A stretch of 64,000 bases of DNA from JABMMZ01 sp044341025 (GTDB lineage: Bacteria; Bacteroidota; Bacteroidia; NS11-12g; UBA955), in assembly GCA_044341025.1 (NCBI GenBank), contig JBIISM010000005.1, forward strand, positions 62,001-126,000, given 5' to 3'. The position numbers and the translations under genes are program-made. Positions 1 to 8,148 of this stretch are shown here, piece by piece. Position 1 is the stretch's first letter. Every line of letters begins with the position of its first letter. The notes beneath the pieces were generated by a model. That model was not told the origin of the DNA and did not search any database. It worked only from the letters and a program-made list of their open reading frames with translations.

Positions 1-455
1 CAAACGCTCAGAGGTACGCCAATTTGACTGTTGTAACTTTTTGGGTTTGCACAAATTGAATAATCATCTTTTAAAAGTTGGGTTAACCATTCTTTGACTA
101 TTGTCTTTCCATTGCTGCCTGTGATGCCTATAATTGGAATAGAAAATTGATTTCTATGATAAGTTGCTAATTTTTGCAGTGCAACTAAGGTATCTTCTAC
201 GATTAGAAAGCATACATCAAAAGCGTTTTCAGTATTGTAATTTTGATCTACAATAAAATAATGCACACCTTTTTTAGCTAGATCTGGAATAAAAATATGA
301 CCATCGTTGAATTTAGTTTTCAAAGCGATAAATAAGCTATCGTCTGCATTGGTTAAGTTTCTGCTATCCGTTAATAGTTGAAAATTTTCAACGCTTTTAT
401 GTTCGCCTTTTATTTGGGCATTTATTGCGGCAGCTATTTCAGAAATGGTATACAC
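1..455 (-). CDS. murF: MurF N-terminal part (UDP-MurNAc-tripeptide:D-Ala-D-Ala ligase), cut by window edge
   Basis: Only the first 151 codons are in the window; the gene continues off the left edge. The product adds D-Ala-D-Ala to UDP-MurNAc-tripeptide in the cytoplasm, the last soluble step of the peptidoglycan precursor. Visible are the Mur N-terminal domain with the TDSR motif (residues 29-32) that contacts the uridine nucleotide, and the ATP P-loop GITGSNGKT (residues 110-118). The text around the P-loop and the later SYNSQIGVPLS stretch resemble the Bacteroidota form in which MurF is fused to alanine racemase; the fusion part would lie outside the window, so this is inference. The start is GTG, because an in-frame TAG lies two codons upstream and no ATG is available. 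Confidence 0.85.
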   Translation of the reverse strand, partial: MYTISEIAAAINAQIKGEHKSVENFQLLTDSRNLTNADDSLFIALKTKFNDGHIFIPDLAKKGVHYFIVDQNYNTENAFDVCFLIVEDTLVALQKLATYHRNQFSIPIIGITGSNGKTIVKEWLTQLLKDDYSICANPKSYNSQIGVPLSV

Positions 456-540
456 GATCTAATTGCAAACCTATGAAGTTTTTTATTAATATGACTGCAT
501 TCTCGTAAATTTTATTTAGGTTCGATGCAAATTTTATAGA

Positions 541-1929
541 ATGTCGAGTCAACTAAAAGCAAAATTAGGTCTATTTTCAGCCGTAATGGTTGTTGTTAGC
601 GCAATGATTGGGAGTGGGGTTTTCAAAAAAGTGAGTTTAATGTCAAACGATTTGCACAGCAGTGCATGGGTTTTAGGTGCTTGGTTGTGCGCAGGATTAA
701 TAACATTAATGGGGTCTTTAAGTAATGCAGAAGTTGCCGGTTTAATAGCAAAGCCAGGAGGGCAGTATGTTTACTTTCAAAAAATGTATGGCAAGTTATT
801 TGCTTTTTTATACGGATGGTCATCTTTTTCAGTTATTCAAACTGCAACAGCGGCATCTGTAGCCTATGTTTTTGCCGAATCATTTAACCGTTTATTTCCT
901 TTGCCTATACTAAGTGAGTATTGGTCAAACTACACCTTGCTTACCATCGCCGATTTTCAGCTACAACCATTTCATAATTTTGGTGTTAAAATGATGGCCT
1001 GTGGTCTTATCGTTTTTCTTTCAATAATAAATTACAAAGGAATCTCTTATGGCGAGAAGATTGGCAACATACTTGGAGGCTTGGTGGTTGTAGGCTTGTT
1101 ATTAATTGTCTTTTTTGCATTTACCCACAGTGTAAATCCTAACCCATTTAGTTTGAAAAGTTCAAGTTTTCAACCAGTAAAAGTTTCTGTTTTTTTCTCG
1201 GCGATGATGGCTGCTTTTTGGGCATTTGAAGGTTGGAATAACGTTGGTTTTTTGGGCGGAGAAATTAAAAACCCCAAAAGAAACATTCCAATTGCTTTGT
1301 TTGTGGGCACTTTAATTGTAATGACTTTGTATTTCTTTGTTAACATGTCGTATTTTAAAATGACTGATATTGTTTTTTTTGAAGCAATATTAAAGAAGGA
1401 AAATGCAATTGCGGCAGTGGAGTCAATAAGCACCATTTGGGTTACAGGCGGAATGCTAATTTCTGTTTTAATATTGGTAAGCACATTTAACAGCACCAAC
1501 AATAGCATTATGACTTCGCCAAGGATCTATTATGCTATGGCAAACGACGGCCTATTCTTGAAAAGTGCAGGTAAAACGCATCCTAAATATTCGACACCGC
1601 ATAGATCTATTGTCTATCAAATGTGCTGGTGTATGCTTTTGGTTATGAGCGGAAGTTTTGATATGCTTACTGAAATGCTGGTATTTGTGGCATTTATTTT
1701 TTATGGTTGTGGCGCATTCGGGGTGATTGTATTGCGCTATAAGATGCCAAATGATGAAAGACCTTTTAAAGTGCCTTTCTATCCTGTATTGCCATTGTTT
1801 TTCACTTTATTTAGCGCCTTCTTAGTGGCTTATTCTATTAAAGAGTCGCCAGGCAATGCAATTGTAGGCTTATTGCTATTAAGCTTAGGTTTACCTATGT
1901 ACTTTTATATGAAATTTAGAAATAAATAA
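541..1929 (+). CDS. APC-family amino acid permease
   Basis: A 462-residue inner-membrane transporter with about 12 hydrophobic segments, the usual length for the amino acid-polyamine-organocation superfamily. The first helix carries the broken-helix motif GSG (residues 24-26, in IGSGVF) whose backbone binds the substrate amino/carboxylate groups in this family. Further signs are the conserved PGGQYVY stretch after helix 2 and FWAFEGWNNVGFLGGEIKNP in the middle, typical of the LAT/SteT-like subgroup of exchangers. The substrate cannot be read from sequence; small neutral amino acids are a guess from the subgroup. It is divergent from murF and convergent with the transglycosylase gene, with one base between stop codons, so it is probably transcribed alone. 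Confidence 0.9.
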   Translation: MSSQLKAKLGLFSAVMVVVSAMIGSGVFKKVSLMSNDLHSSAWVLGAWLCAGLITLMGSLSNAEVAGLIAKPGGQYVYFQKMYGKLFAFLYGWSSFSVIQTATAASVAYVFAESFNRLFPLPILSEYWSNYTLLTIADFQLQPFHNFGVKMMACGLIVFLSIINYKGISYGEKIGNILGGLVVVGLLLIVFFAFTHSVNPNPFSLKSSSFQPVKVSVFFSAMMAAFWAFEGWNNVGFLGGEIKNPKRNIPIALFVGTLIVMTLYFFVNMSYFKMTDIVFFEAILKKENAIAAVESISTIWVTGGMLISVLILVSTFNSTNNSIMTSPRIYYAMANDGLFLKSAGKTHPKYSTPHRSIVYQMCWCMLLVMSGSFDMLTEMLVFVAFIFYGCGAFGVIVLRYKMPNDERPFKVPFYPVLPLFFTLFSAFLVAYSIKESPGNAIVGLLLLSLGLPMYFYMKFRNK

Positions 1930-1930
1930 G

Positions 1931-3115
1931 TTATTGACGATTGTCAATGCGATCTTCATATTCAAGGAAAGCAGCTAAAATTATTTGAGAATAATTTTGT
2001 GATGCACTTTTAAATCTGCCAGCTGAGGTGTTCCAAAGTTGCTTAATTAACTCAATGCCTACACCGGGTTGTGAAATTGCATTTAAAGCCAATTGGACAT
2101 TTCCAGCACCAGCATTGTATAAATGCATCACAAACAATTTAAACCAAAGGTCATTTTCATTGAAGTTAATTGATCTCGCGCTTAACATTTGCCGAGCATA
2201 TGGTATACAGATTGTTTTTATCAGTTCACTTGCCGCGTATGCTGACCGATTAAAATCAGCTCTTTCATCGACATGTTTATTTACCTTTAATCCATAATTT
2301 CTTGCAACTCCAGGCATTAACTGAAATGGCCCATATGCCCCTGCATTTGACTTTTGAAGTTGATTAGGACTTTCAATTAATAATATTGCTTTTGCATACC
2401 ATCCATCTAACCCATTGTTTTCAAATGCCAAAATACCTTGAGGGATTTTTTCTGAAATTTTTTCAAATGCGTAAAAGAAACTCTTACCCATTGTGCCAAC
2501 TATTCTAGGACTGTCGATTATTCCATATAGCTTTTTTAAACTATCTAAAATCGAATGTTTTACTTGTTCAGTGCTTCCGTACCAAGATGAAGCATGCATG
2601 GTGGCAATTATGGTTCTATTGCTATGGATATTCAAAATGCAACTGTCCTTATGTAAATTCATAATTTTACGCCAAAATAATACATTTGGCAATTTGTCCA
2701 ATTCTAAAGCATGAATTTCGCTCGCGGAGGCAGAACTTGTGGTCTTTAACTCCGGGTTTGTAACTACAAATGCACTTGCACTTATGCCAGCAATAATCCC
2801 ATCGTTCAGAGTGGCATAGAATTCAATGAAGTCATAATTGTTGAAGATGTTATCACCTTCGCCTGAAACATAAATTGGAATCTCTTTACCCTTATAGAAC
2901 ATTTGCCATTTTTTGGGCTTAACCGTTGAAAGATCTAGTTTCATATCGGTAGCCGAAGGAATCAAAGAGGTGTAGTCAAGTCTGTAAATGCCTGGCTTAC
3001 CAATTGGGATTTTAAAATACTTTTGATTGCTTTTAATCCATTCGTTGCCATAAGGCTGTGAAAATAATTGAAAAGAAAAAGCGAAAAGAAAGAAACAAAT
3101 GAGACATTTTTTCAT
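1931..3115 (-). CDS. Exported lytic transglycosylase (SLT domain) with PorU-like N-terminal domain
   Basis: A 394-residue exported protein with a signal peptide (about residues 1-19, ending LFSQ). Residues about 23-110 (YGNEWI..KYFKIPIGKPGIYRLDY, then YDFIEFY) look like the N-terminal domain found in Bacteroidota C25-peptidase/PorU-type secreted proteins. Residues about 185-385 are a soluble lytic transglycosylase domain: predicted catalytic Glu248 in ILLIES, the following GAYGPFQLMP (259-268) and a later HLYNAGAGNV motif. Such domains cleave the MurNAc-GlcNAc bond of peptidoglycan to give 1,6-anhydro ends. The pairing of the two domains is unusual (see findings). A -7 element (3135-3142) precedes the ATG start. 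Confidence 0.82.
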   Translation of the reverse strand: MKKCLICFFLFAFSFQLFSQPYGNEWIKSNQKYFKIPIGKPGIYRLDYTSLIPSATDMKLDLSTVKPKKWQMFYKGKEIPIYVSGEGDNIFNNYDFIEFYATLNDGIIAGISASAFVVTNPELKTTSSASASEIHALELDKLPNVLFWRKIMNLHKDSCILNIHSNRTIIATMHASSWYGSTEQVKHSILDSLKKLYGIIDSPRIVGTMGKSFFYAFEKISEKIPQGILAFENNGLDGWYAKAILLIESPNQLQKSNAGAYGPFQLMPGVARNYGLKVNKHVDERADFNRSAYAASELIKTICIPYARQMLSARSINFNENDLWFKLFVMHLYNAGAGNVQLALNAISQPGVGIELIKQLWNTSAGRFKSASQNYSQIILAAFLEYEDRIDNRQ

Positions 3116-3134
3116 GTATTAGTGTGTGTATCTA

Positions 3135-3142
3135 CAAAATTA
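3135..3142 (-). promoter_or_regulatory. Bacteroidota -7 promoter element before the transglycosylase gene
   Basis: On the minus strand this reads TAATTTTG, a full match to TAnnTTTG. A TTG lies 21 bases upstream (3164-3166), acceptable as a -33 box. The ATG start is about 20 bases downstream of the element. Confidence 0.55.
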
Positions 3143-3173
3143 CTGAATATTGCATAAGTTTTCCAATAATTTT

Positions 3174-3884
3174 ATGCAATCCACAAGCAAAGAAACACTC
3201 TTCCTCATTCCACTGCCAATATCAGAAATTGAACTGAACTGGAGCATCCCTTTAAATGTTATAAATCAAATATCTAAAATACAATGTTTTATAGTTGAGA
3301 ATGCAAAAGTTTCTAGACATTTTCTAAAACAAGTCAATCCTAAGATTATATGGGATAATGTTTTGATTTTTGAAATGGATAAGCACCAAATTCAAAGCCA
3401 GAACAATGAAATTTTAAATCTTATGAAGCAACACCGTTTGGTAGGTCTAATGTCTGACGCAGGATTGCCATGTATAGCTGATCCTGGAAATCATGTTGTT
3501 AGAATTGCACATGAAAATGGAATTACAGTAAAACCACTAATCGGTCCCTCTTCAATCATTATGGCCTTAATAGCCAGTGGTTTAAATGGTCAAAGTTTTA
3601 AATTTCATGGATATCTGCCAAGTAAACCCGAAGAAAGAAAGCAATCAATAAGTGCTTTGGAAAAAATATGTAAAGAAAGTACTCAATTATTTATTGAAGC
3701 ACCCTATAGAAATGAAGCTATGTTTTCAGATTTACTTAAAACTTTAAGCCCAGAAACTAGGCTTCTTATCGCTTCGGATATTTGCGGCGAAAATGAATAC
3801 ATTTTATGCAAAACGGTTAAATGGTGGCGTGAATATCCTATTCAAATAGGAAAAATTCCTTGCATGTTTGCTATTGGTGCTTGA
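3174..3884 (+). CDS. RsmI-like tetrapyrrole-methylase-fold SAM methyltransferase
   Basis: A 236-residue cytoplasmic protein of the tetrapyrrole methylase superfamily, closest by eye to the RsmI/YraL family that methylates the 2'-OH of a cytidine in 16S rRNA. Diagnostic stretches are LMSDAGLPCIADPGNHVV (SAM site; RsmI has an SDAGTP motif here) and IGPSSIIMALIASGLNGQSF, followed by FHGYLPSKPEER. Bacteroidota often carry a second, shorter RsmI-like paralogue, and this looks like that form: the N-terminus is divergent and lacks the usual GNLGD motif. I choose the ATG start rather than a TTG eight codons upstream. The last 14 bases overlap the convergent membrane-protein gene. Methylase function is well supported; the substrate is inferred. 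Confidence 0.8.
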   Translation: MQSTSKETLFLIPLPISEIELNWSIPLNVINQISKIQCFIVENAKVSRHFLKQVNPKIIWDNVLIFEMDKHQIQSQNNEILNLMKQHRLVGLMSDAGLPCIADPGNHVVRIAHENGITVKPLIGPSSIIMALIASGLNGQSFKFHGYLPSKPEERKQSISALEKICKESTQLFIEAPYRNEAMFSDLLKTLSPETRLLIASDICGENEYILCKTVKWWREYPIQIGKIPCMFAIGA

Positions 3885-5535
3885 ATCTAAAAGCAGATGT
3901 AAACTTTAAAATCAATAACAACAGAATCAGAGCAAAAGCTGATGTTTTTAAACCAATTTTGGTCTTTTCATTTTTATAGACCAGTTCAATATCTCCTTTT
4001 GTATTTTTAACGCAAAGCAAACCTTTGTGGTTTGTGATTTGACCTACGCCAATTAAGGACCAATTTTTATTGAATCTTAAAGCGGTTTTTAATAAAGAAT
4101 CATTGGTTTGTATTTTGAGGTGATTTGGTTTAAAACTGCTTATATCACCACCTTCTACAAATGCCCTCAAGCTGTCTTCAACTTTCAATAAGTTCAATGG
4201 TTCGTATGCATTTTGAACGATGCATTGTTTTTGAACATATAAAAATTGATTTTCCAATTCATTGCTCTTCAGTTTAATTACATCAAGCTTATTTAAATTC
4301 TTGTCGATTTTCATATCCTCATAACGCTTTGTAAAGACCATTTTATTTGAAATGGAATTGAAACTTAAAGTTTGGGCTATAGTGGATGCGAGTAGTGCTA
4401 GAAAAATTAGCTCTTTATTGTCATACAACTTGCTTGTTTTTATGAATAGAACACATAGTATTAGCAAGCTTAGCACGCTTATCCTATAAGGCGCTCTGAG
4501 GCTACTAAATATTGGGATATTGTGGTTTAGCAAATACCAAGGATTGACGTAATTGGGGTAGTTCCCTAAGCCAATCCAGAAAATAGGAATAAATAAAAGC
4601 GCCCAAAATTTATATTGATTGATTTTAAATAATTTGTTTAATGTTAATATGAACAAAACCATTGGAAAACCAATTGCAAACTCATGCCATTGGTGCGGTG
4701 TTTTGGTGTCGCTTGTAAAATCACAAAGCGATTGTATGTAAATTAATAAATTAATGCCACTTTCATCATTTACTAGCCTAGGGCTTTGATCCCATAGTTC
4801 AAGTGCAGGAAATATTTTCCAGGCATTTAATATCAGGGGAAAAACGATTGCGGCGCTTAAGCCAATTAAAAATTTAATGGGTTTTTTGTCAATAAAGTAA
4901 TACCCTAAACCCAATAAAAACAATCCTGATGAAGCTATGATTGTTAAAAGTGGAGCTCCTCCACATATTGGCAATGTCAATAAGAGTATCAAAAACAAGA
5001 GGCTCTTATGTGAGCCAGATCTTTTAAAAAGTTCAAATTGGTAAAAAATCCAAGGAAGAAAATAGAAAAATAAAAAGTTACTGTGCCCAGCCTCAAAAAT
5101 ATGTCTACTGAAATAAGGTGCCCCAACAAAAATAATGGCCATTCCAATTGAAAATAAAACATCTGGGGTGTATAATTTAAAAAGTTTGAATGCGCCCCAT
5201 AGGCCAATCAGCATTCCTAAAAGAATACTAATTTTATAACCATAAAAAGTTCCAAAGAATAATATTGGAATTAAAAAGATTGAAGCGCCTACAGATTGTG
5301 GATTTGCATCTAAATCGCTCCCAAATGAGAGAAAGCCTTGATAGGAAGGCCATTCTCCATATTCAATTATATTAATTCTGGAGACTTCAAAAGTTGAATA
5401 GGTTAAATCCCAATCTCCTGCTCCATAAAAGCCCCAATTTCTAGGCAGCCATAAATTAGAGGCAAAAAGTATCCAAGCAATAAAAAGTATCCAAATATTT
5501 CTAGATTTACCAAATATTCCTTGTAGTTTTTCCAT
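3871..5535 (-). CDS. Large multi-pass membrane protein, GT-C/YfhO-like, unknown function
   Basis: A 554-residue integral membrane protein with roughly 11-12 hydrophobic helices over residues 10-385, followed by a soluble region (about 390-525) and one last helix near the C-terminus. An aspartate-rich first loop (GAGDWDLTYST) and later aromatic-rich helices (FFYFLPWIFYQF) resemble GT-C fold glycosyltransferases and the YfhO family, which use polyprenyl-phosphate sugars at the outer face of the inner membrane. I do not recognise a specific family, so glycosyl transfer is only a hypothesis. It lies 39 bases downstream of metK on the same strand but is separated from it by a strong terminator hairpin. 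The 3' end overlaps the convergent methylase gene by 14 bases. Confidence 0.65.
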   Translation of the reverse strand: MEKLQGIFGKSRNIWILFIAWILFASNLWLPRNWGFYGAGDWDLTYSTFEVSRINIIEYGEWPSYQGFLSFGSDLDANPQSVGASIFLIPILFFGTFYGYKISILLGMLIGLWGAFKLFKLYTPDVLFSIGMAIIFVGAPYFSRHIFEAGHSNFLFFYFLPWIFYQFELFKRSGSHKSLLFLILLLTLPICGGAPLLTIIASSGLFLLGLGYYFIDKKPIKFLIGLSAAIVFPLILNAWKIFPALELWDQSPRLVNDESGINLLIYIQSLCDFTSDTKTPHQWHEFAIGFPMVLFILTLNKLFKINQYKFWALLFIPIFWIGLGNYPNYVNPWYLLNHNIPIFSSLRAPYRISVLSLLILCVLFIKTSKLYDNKELIFLALLASTIAQTLSFNSISNKMVFTKRYEDMKIDKNLNKLDVIKLKSNELENQFLYVQKQCIVQNAYEPLNLLKVEDSLRAFVEGGDISSFKPNHLKIQTNDSLLKTALRFNKNWSLIGVGQITNHKGLLCVKNTKGDIELVYKNEKTKIGLKTSAFALILLLLILKFTSAFRFKHQ

Positions 5536-5549
5536 ATTGTTGCTTACAA

Positions 5550-5572
5550 AAAAGGGGCTAAAAGCCCCTTTT
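5550..5572 (-). terminator. Rho-independent terminator of metK
   Basis: A perfect 10-bp stem (AAAAGGGGCT / AGCCCCTTTT) with a 3-base loop sits right after the metK stop codon; on the minus strand it runs into a T tract. It should insulate the downstream membrane-protein gene from metK transcription. Confidence 0.85.
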
Positions 5573-5574
5573 GA

Positions 5575-6828
5575 TTATTTAATTTTAAACGCTTTTTTGA
5601 CTTTGTCAACGTAATCAAGTTTTTCCCAGGTGAATAATTCAACCTTCACAATTTTTGATTTTCCTTCAGGAGTCTTAAAAGTTTTGCTAACAATTTCATT
5701 TTCTCTACCCATATGACCATATGCAGCAGTTTCACTGTAAATAGGATTTCTTAATTTTAATCTTTGCTCAATAAAATATGGGCGCATATCAAATATTTCA
5801 GCCACAATTTTACCTATTTCGCCGTCGTTCATTTTTACTTTTGCAGTGCCATAGGTATTAACATTGATACTCGTCGGTTTTGCAACACCAATCGCATAAC
5901 TCACTTGCACAAGTACTTCTTTGCACAAACCTGCTGCTACAAGATTTTTAGCAATATGTCGTGTTGCATATGCAGCACTTCTATCCACTTTGCTAGGATC
6001 TTTGCCACTGAATGCACCACCACCATGAGCACCTTTACCACCGTAGGTATCAACAATGATTTTGCGGCCTGTTAGACCTGTATCACCATGTGGACCGCCA
6101 ATTACAAACTTACCAGTTGGGTTGATGTGGTATGTAATCTTATCGTTAAAAAGTTTTTTATATTTTGGGTATTTAGCTTTTACTCTTGGAATCAAAATAT
6201 CAACCATGTCTTTTTTGATTTTAGCCAACATTTTAGCTTCTTTGTCAAAATCATCGTGTTGAGTTGAAATCACAATTGCATCGATGCGAACAGGTTCATT
6301 TTTATCATTGTACTCAAGTGTCACCTGGCTTTTAGCATCTGGCCTTAAGTATGTGATTGCTTTGTTTTCTCTGCGCAATGCTGCAAGTTCGATAAGGATT
6401 TTGTGAGATAAATCTAAAGCCAAGGGCATGTAGTTATCTGTCTCAACTGTTGCATATCCAAACATCATTCCTTGATCGCCAGCGCCTTGTTCTTCTTTTT
6501 TCTTTTTGTCAACGCCTTGATTAATGTCGGCGCTTTGTTCGTGTATTGCTGATAAAACACCACAAGAATTGGCCTCAAACATGTATTCACTTTTAGTGTA
6601 TCCAATTTTTTTGATTACATCCCTAGCAATTGTTTGAACATCTAAGTAAGCAGTTGATTTCACTTCACCAGCAAGTATAACTTGCCCTGTGGTTACCAAT
6701 GTTTCACAAGCTACTTTACTTTGCGGGTCAAAAGCTAAAAAATTATCTATAAGAGCGTCGCTGATTTGATCGGCAACTTTGTCAGGATGGCCTTCTGATA
6801 CGGATTCCGAGGTAAATAAATAAGGCAT
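5575..6828 (-). CDS. metK: S-adenosylmethionine synthase
   Basis: A 417-residue cytoplasmic enzyme making S-adenosylmethionine from methionine and ATP. The N-terminus reads LFTSESVSEGHPDKVADQISD, the family signature containing the ATP-binding His (GHPDK). The P-loop-like GGGAFSGKDPSKVDRSAAY and the GAGDQGMMFGYA loop are intact, so it should be active. It is slightly longer than the E. coli enzyme (384) through short insertions, one lysine-rich (DKKKKEEQGAG), a pattern common in Bacteroidota. It stands alone: its own promoter upstream and a strong terminator downstream. I looked for a SAM riboswitch in the leader and saw none; the leader is too short to hold one. Confidence 0.97.
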   Translation of the reverse strand: MPYLFTSESVSEGHPDKVADQISDALIDNFLAFDPQSKVACETLVTTGQVILAGEVKSTAYLDVQTIARDVIKKIGYTKSEYMFEANSCGVLSAIHEQSADINQGVDKKKKEEQGAGDQGMMFGYATVETDNYMPLALDLSHKILIELAALRRENKAITYLRPDAKSQVTLEYNDKNEPVRIDAIVISTQHDDFDKEAKMLAKIKKDMVDILIPRVKAKYPKYKKLFNDKITYHINPTGKFVIGGPHGDTGLTGRKIIVDTYGGKGAHGGGAFSGKDPSKVDRSAAYATRHIAKNLVAAGLCKEVLVQVSYAIGVAKPTSINVNTYGTAKVKMNDGEIGKIVAEIFDMRPYFIEQRLKLRNPIYSETAAYGHMGRENEIVSKTFKTPEGKSKIVKVELFTWEKLDYVDKVKKAFKIK

Positions 6829-6845
6829 ATATTTTAAAATTCTTG

Positions 6846-6877
6846 CAAAAGTAAGCGATTAATTCTTTGTTTGCAAA
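6846..6877 (-). promoter_or_regulatory. metK promoter (-33 TTTG, -7 TACTTTTG)
   Basis: Read on the minus strand, TTTG (6874-6877) is followed after 20 bases by TACTTTTG (6846-6853), matching the Bacteroidota TTTG / TAnnTTTG arrangement. The ATG lies 17 bases downstream of the -7 box. Confidence 0.7.
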
Positions 6878-6906
6878 AGAGTAAATTATTAATTTGCAAC
6901 TATCAA

Positions 6907-8139
6907 TTAATGGTTGATTTCTTCACCCTCCATTTTGCTCACCGCCACAGTGGCTACAGCATTGCCAACCACGTTTGTAGCTGTTCTTCCCATATCCAAA
7001 AATTGATCTATTGGGAGTAGTAAAGCTAAGCCTGCTTCTGGAATTCCAAATCCTGCAACTGTTGCAGCAATAACAACCAGGGACGCTCTAGGCACACCTG
7101 CTATGCCTTTGCTTGTAATCATTAGCACAAGCAACATCGTTATTTGCTGACCAATGCTTAAATCAATTCCATATGCTTGGGCGATAAGCAAAGAACCAAA
7201 TGTCATATACATCATACTTCCATCTAGGTTAAAAGAGTAACCAAGAGGTAAAACGAAGCTGCTTATTTTTTCTTTTATTCCAAATCGATCTAGTTGATTC
7301 AGTAGTTTAGGGTAAGCAGATTCACTGCTAGCTGTTGCAAACGCTAACATCAAAGGTTCTTTTATATGGCTAAGTAAACTCCAGGTTTTTTTTCTGATCA
7401 TTATGTAGCAAAGCCCTATAAGTATAACCCAAAGGAGACTTAGTCCTCCATAAAACATAGCAATTAATTTGCTGTAATCTTTAAGCACACCTATTCCTTT
7501 ATCGGCTATAACTACTGAGATTGATGAAAAGACAGCAAGGGGAGCCAGCCACATGATCATATTGGTTAATTTCAACATTGCATGAGCAAGCGAATCCATA
7601 AATTTTACCAGAGGCTCACCTTTTTCTTTAATTGCAGATAGGGCTAAACCAAAAAATATTGAAAAGACAACAATTTGCAATACTGTTTTATGGCTAGACA
7701 ATGAAACAATGATATTCTCAGGAAACAATTGATCAACAAAATGAAGAAGTGTAAATTCTTCAATTTTCAAACCGCTAGCTGCAAGACCTTGAACTTGATT
7801 TACAAAAGCATCTCCAGGTCGAAGAAAATTTACAAGGATTAAGCCCAAAGTTAATGAGGTCAAACTTGCAAAGATGAACCAACCTATTGTCTTCACGCCC
7901 ATGCGGCCTACAGTTTTTGCATCGCCAATATTTGCAACACCAACAACCAATGTACTTAACACCAATGGTCCGATAATTAATTTTATTAATTTGAGAAAAA
8001 TGTAACTGCCCAAAGACGTGTACTTGGTGTATATTTCGATGCCTTCTCGGTCAATTTCGAAAACCGTATTTACTATTGTTCCAACAATAATTCCTAATAC
8101 CAACCCGCCTAAAATCCAATATGTTAATTTATTTTTCAT
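6907..8139 (-). CDS. Dicarboxylate/amino acid:cation symporter, DctA-like
   Basis: A 410-residue inner-membrane protein of the DAACS family (GltP/DctA), with the expected eight helices and two re-entrant hairpins. The hairpin-1 motif reads ASSESAYPKLL, helix 7 reads GYSFNLDGSMMYMTF, and helix 8 carries GRTATNVVGNAVATV. These are closer to E. coli DctA (SSESALP, GYSFNLDGT, NLVGNGVAT) than to glutamate transporters, where the GN pair is GD and the aspartate binds the substrate amino group. I therefore favour C4-dicarboxylates (succinate, fumarate, malate) over glutamate as substrate; this is inference from motif type. The gene starts 9 bases after the radA stop on the same strand, so the two are probably cotranscribed. 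Confidence 0.88.
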   Translation of the reverse strand: MKNKLTYWILGGLVLGIIVGTIVNTVFEIDREGIEIYTKYTSLGSYIFLKLIKLIIGPLVLSTLVVGVANIGDAKTVGRMGVKTIGWFIFASLTSLTLGLILVNFLRPGDAFVNQVQGLAASGLKIEEFTLLHFVDQLFPENIIVSLSSHKTVLQIVVFSIFFGLALSAIKEKGEPLVKFMDSLAHAMLKLTNMIMWLAPLAVFSSISVVIADKGIGVLKDYSKLIAMFYGGLSLLWVILIGLCYIMIRKKTWSLLSHIKEPLMLAFATASSESAYPKLLNQLDRFGIKEKISSFVLPLGYSFNLDGSMMYMTFGSLLIAQAYGIDLSIGQQITMLLVLMITSKGIAGVPRASLVVIAATVAGFGIPEAGLALLLPIDQFLDMGRTATNVVGNAVATVAVSKMEGEEINH

Positions 8140-8148
8140 TCTTTTATA

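Noticed and set aside
505..540. GGTTCGATGC upstream of the permease as a possible tRNA T-arm
   Set aside because: No matching acceptor, D-arm or anticodon stem around it. No tRNA was found elsewhere in the window.
6829..6906. SAM riboswitch upstream of metK
   Set aside because: The -7 element leaves a leader of under 20 bases, too short for any known SAM riboswitch.
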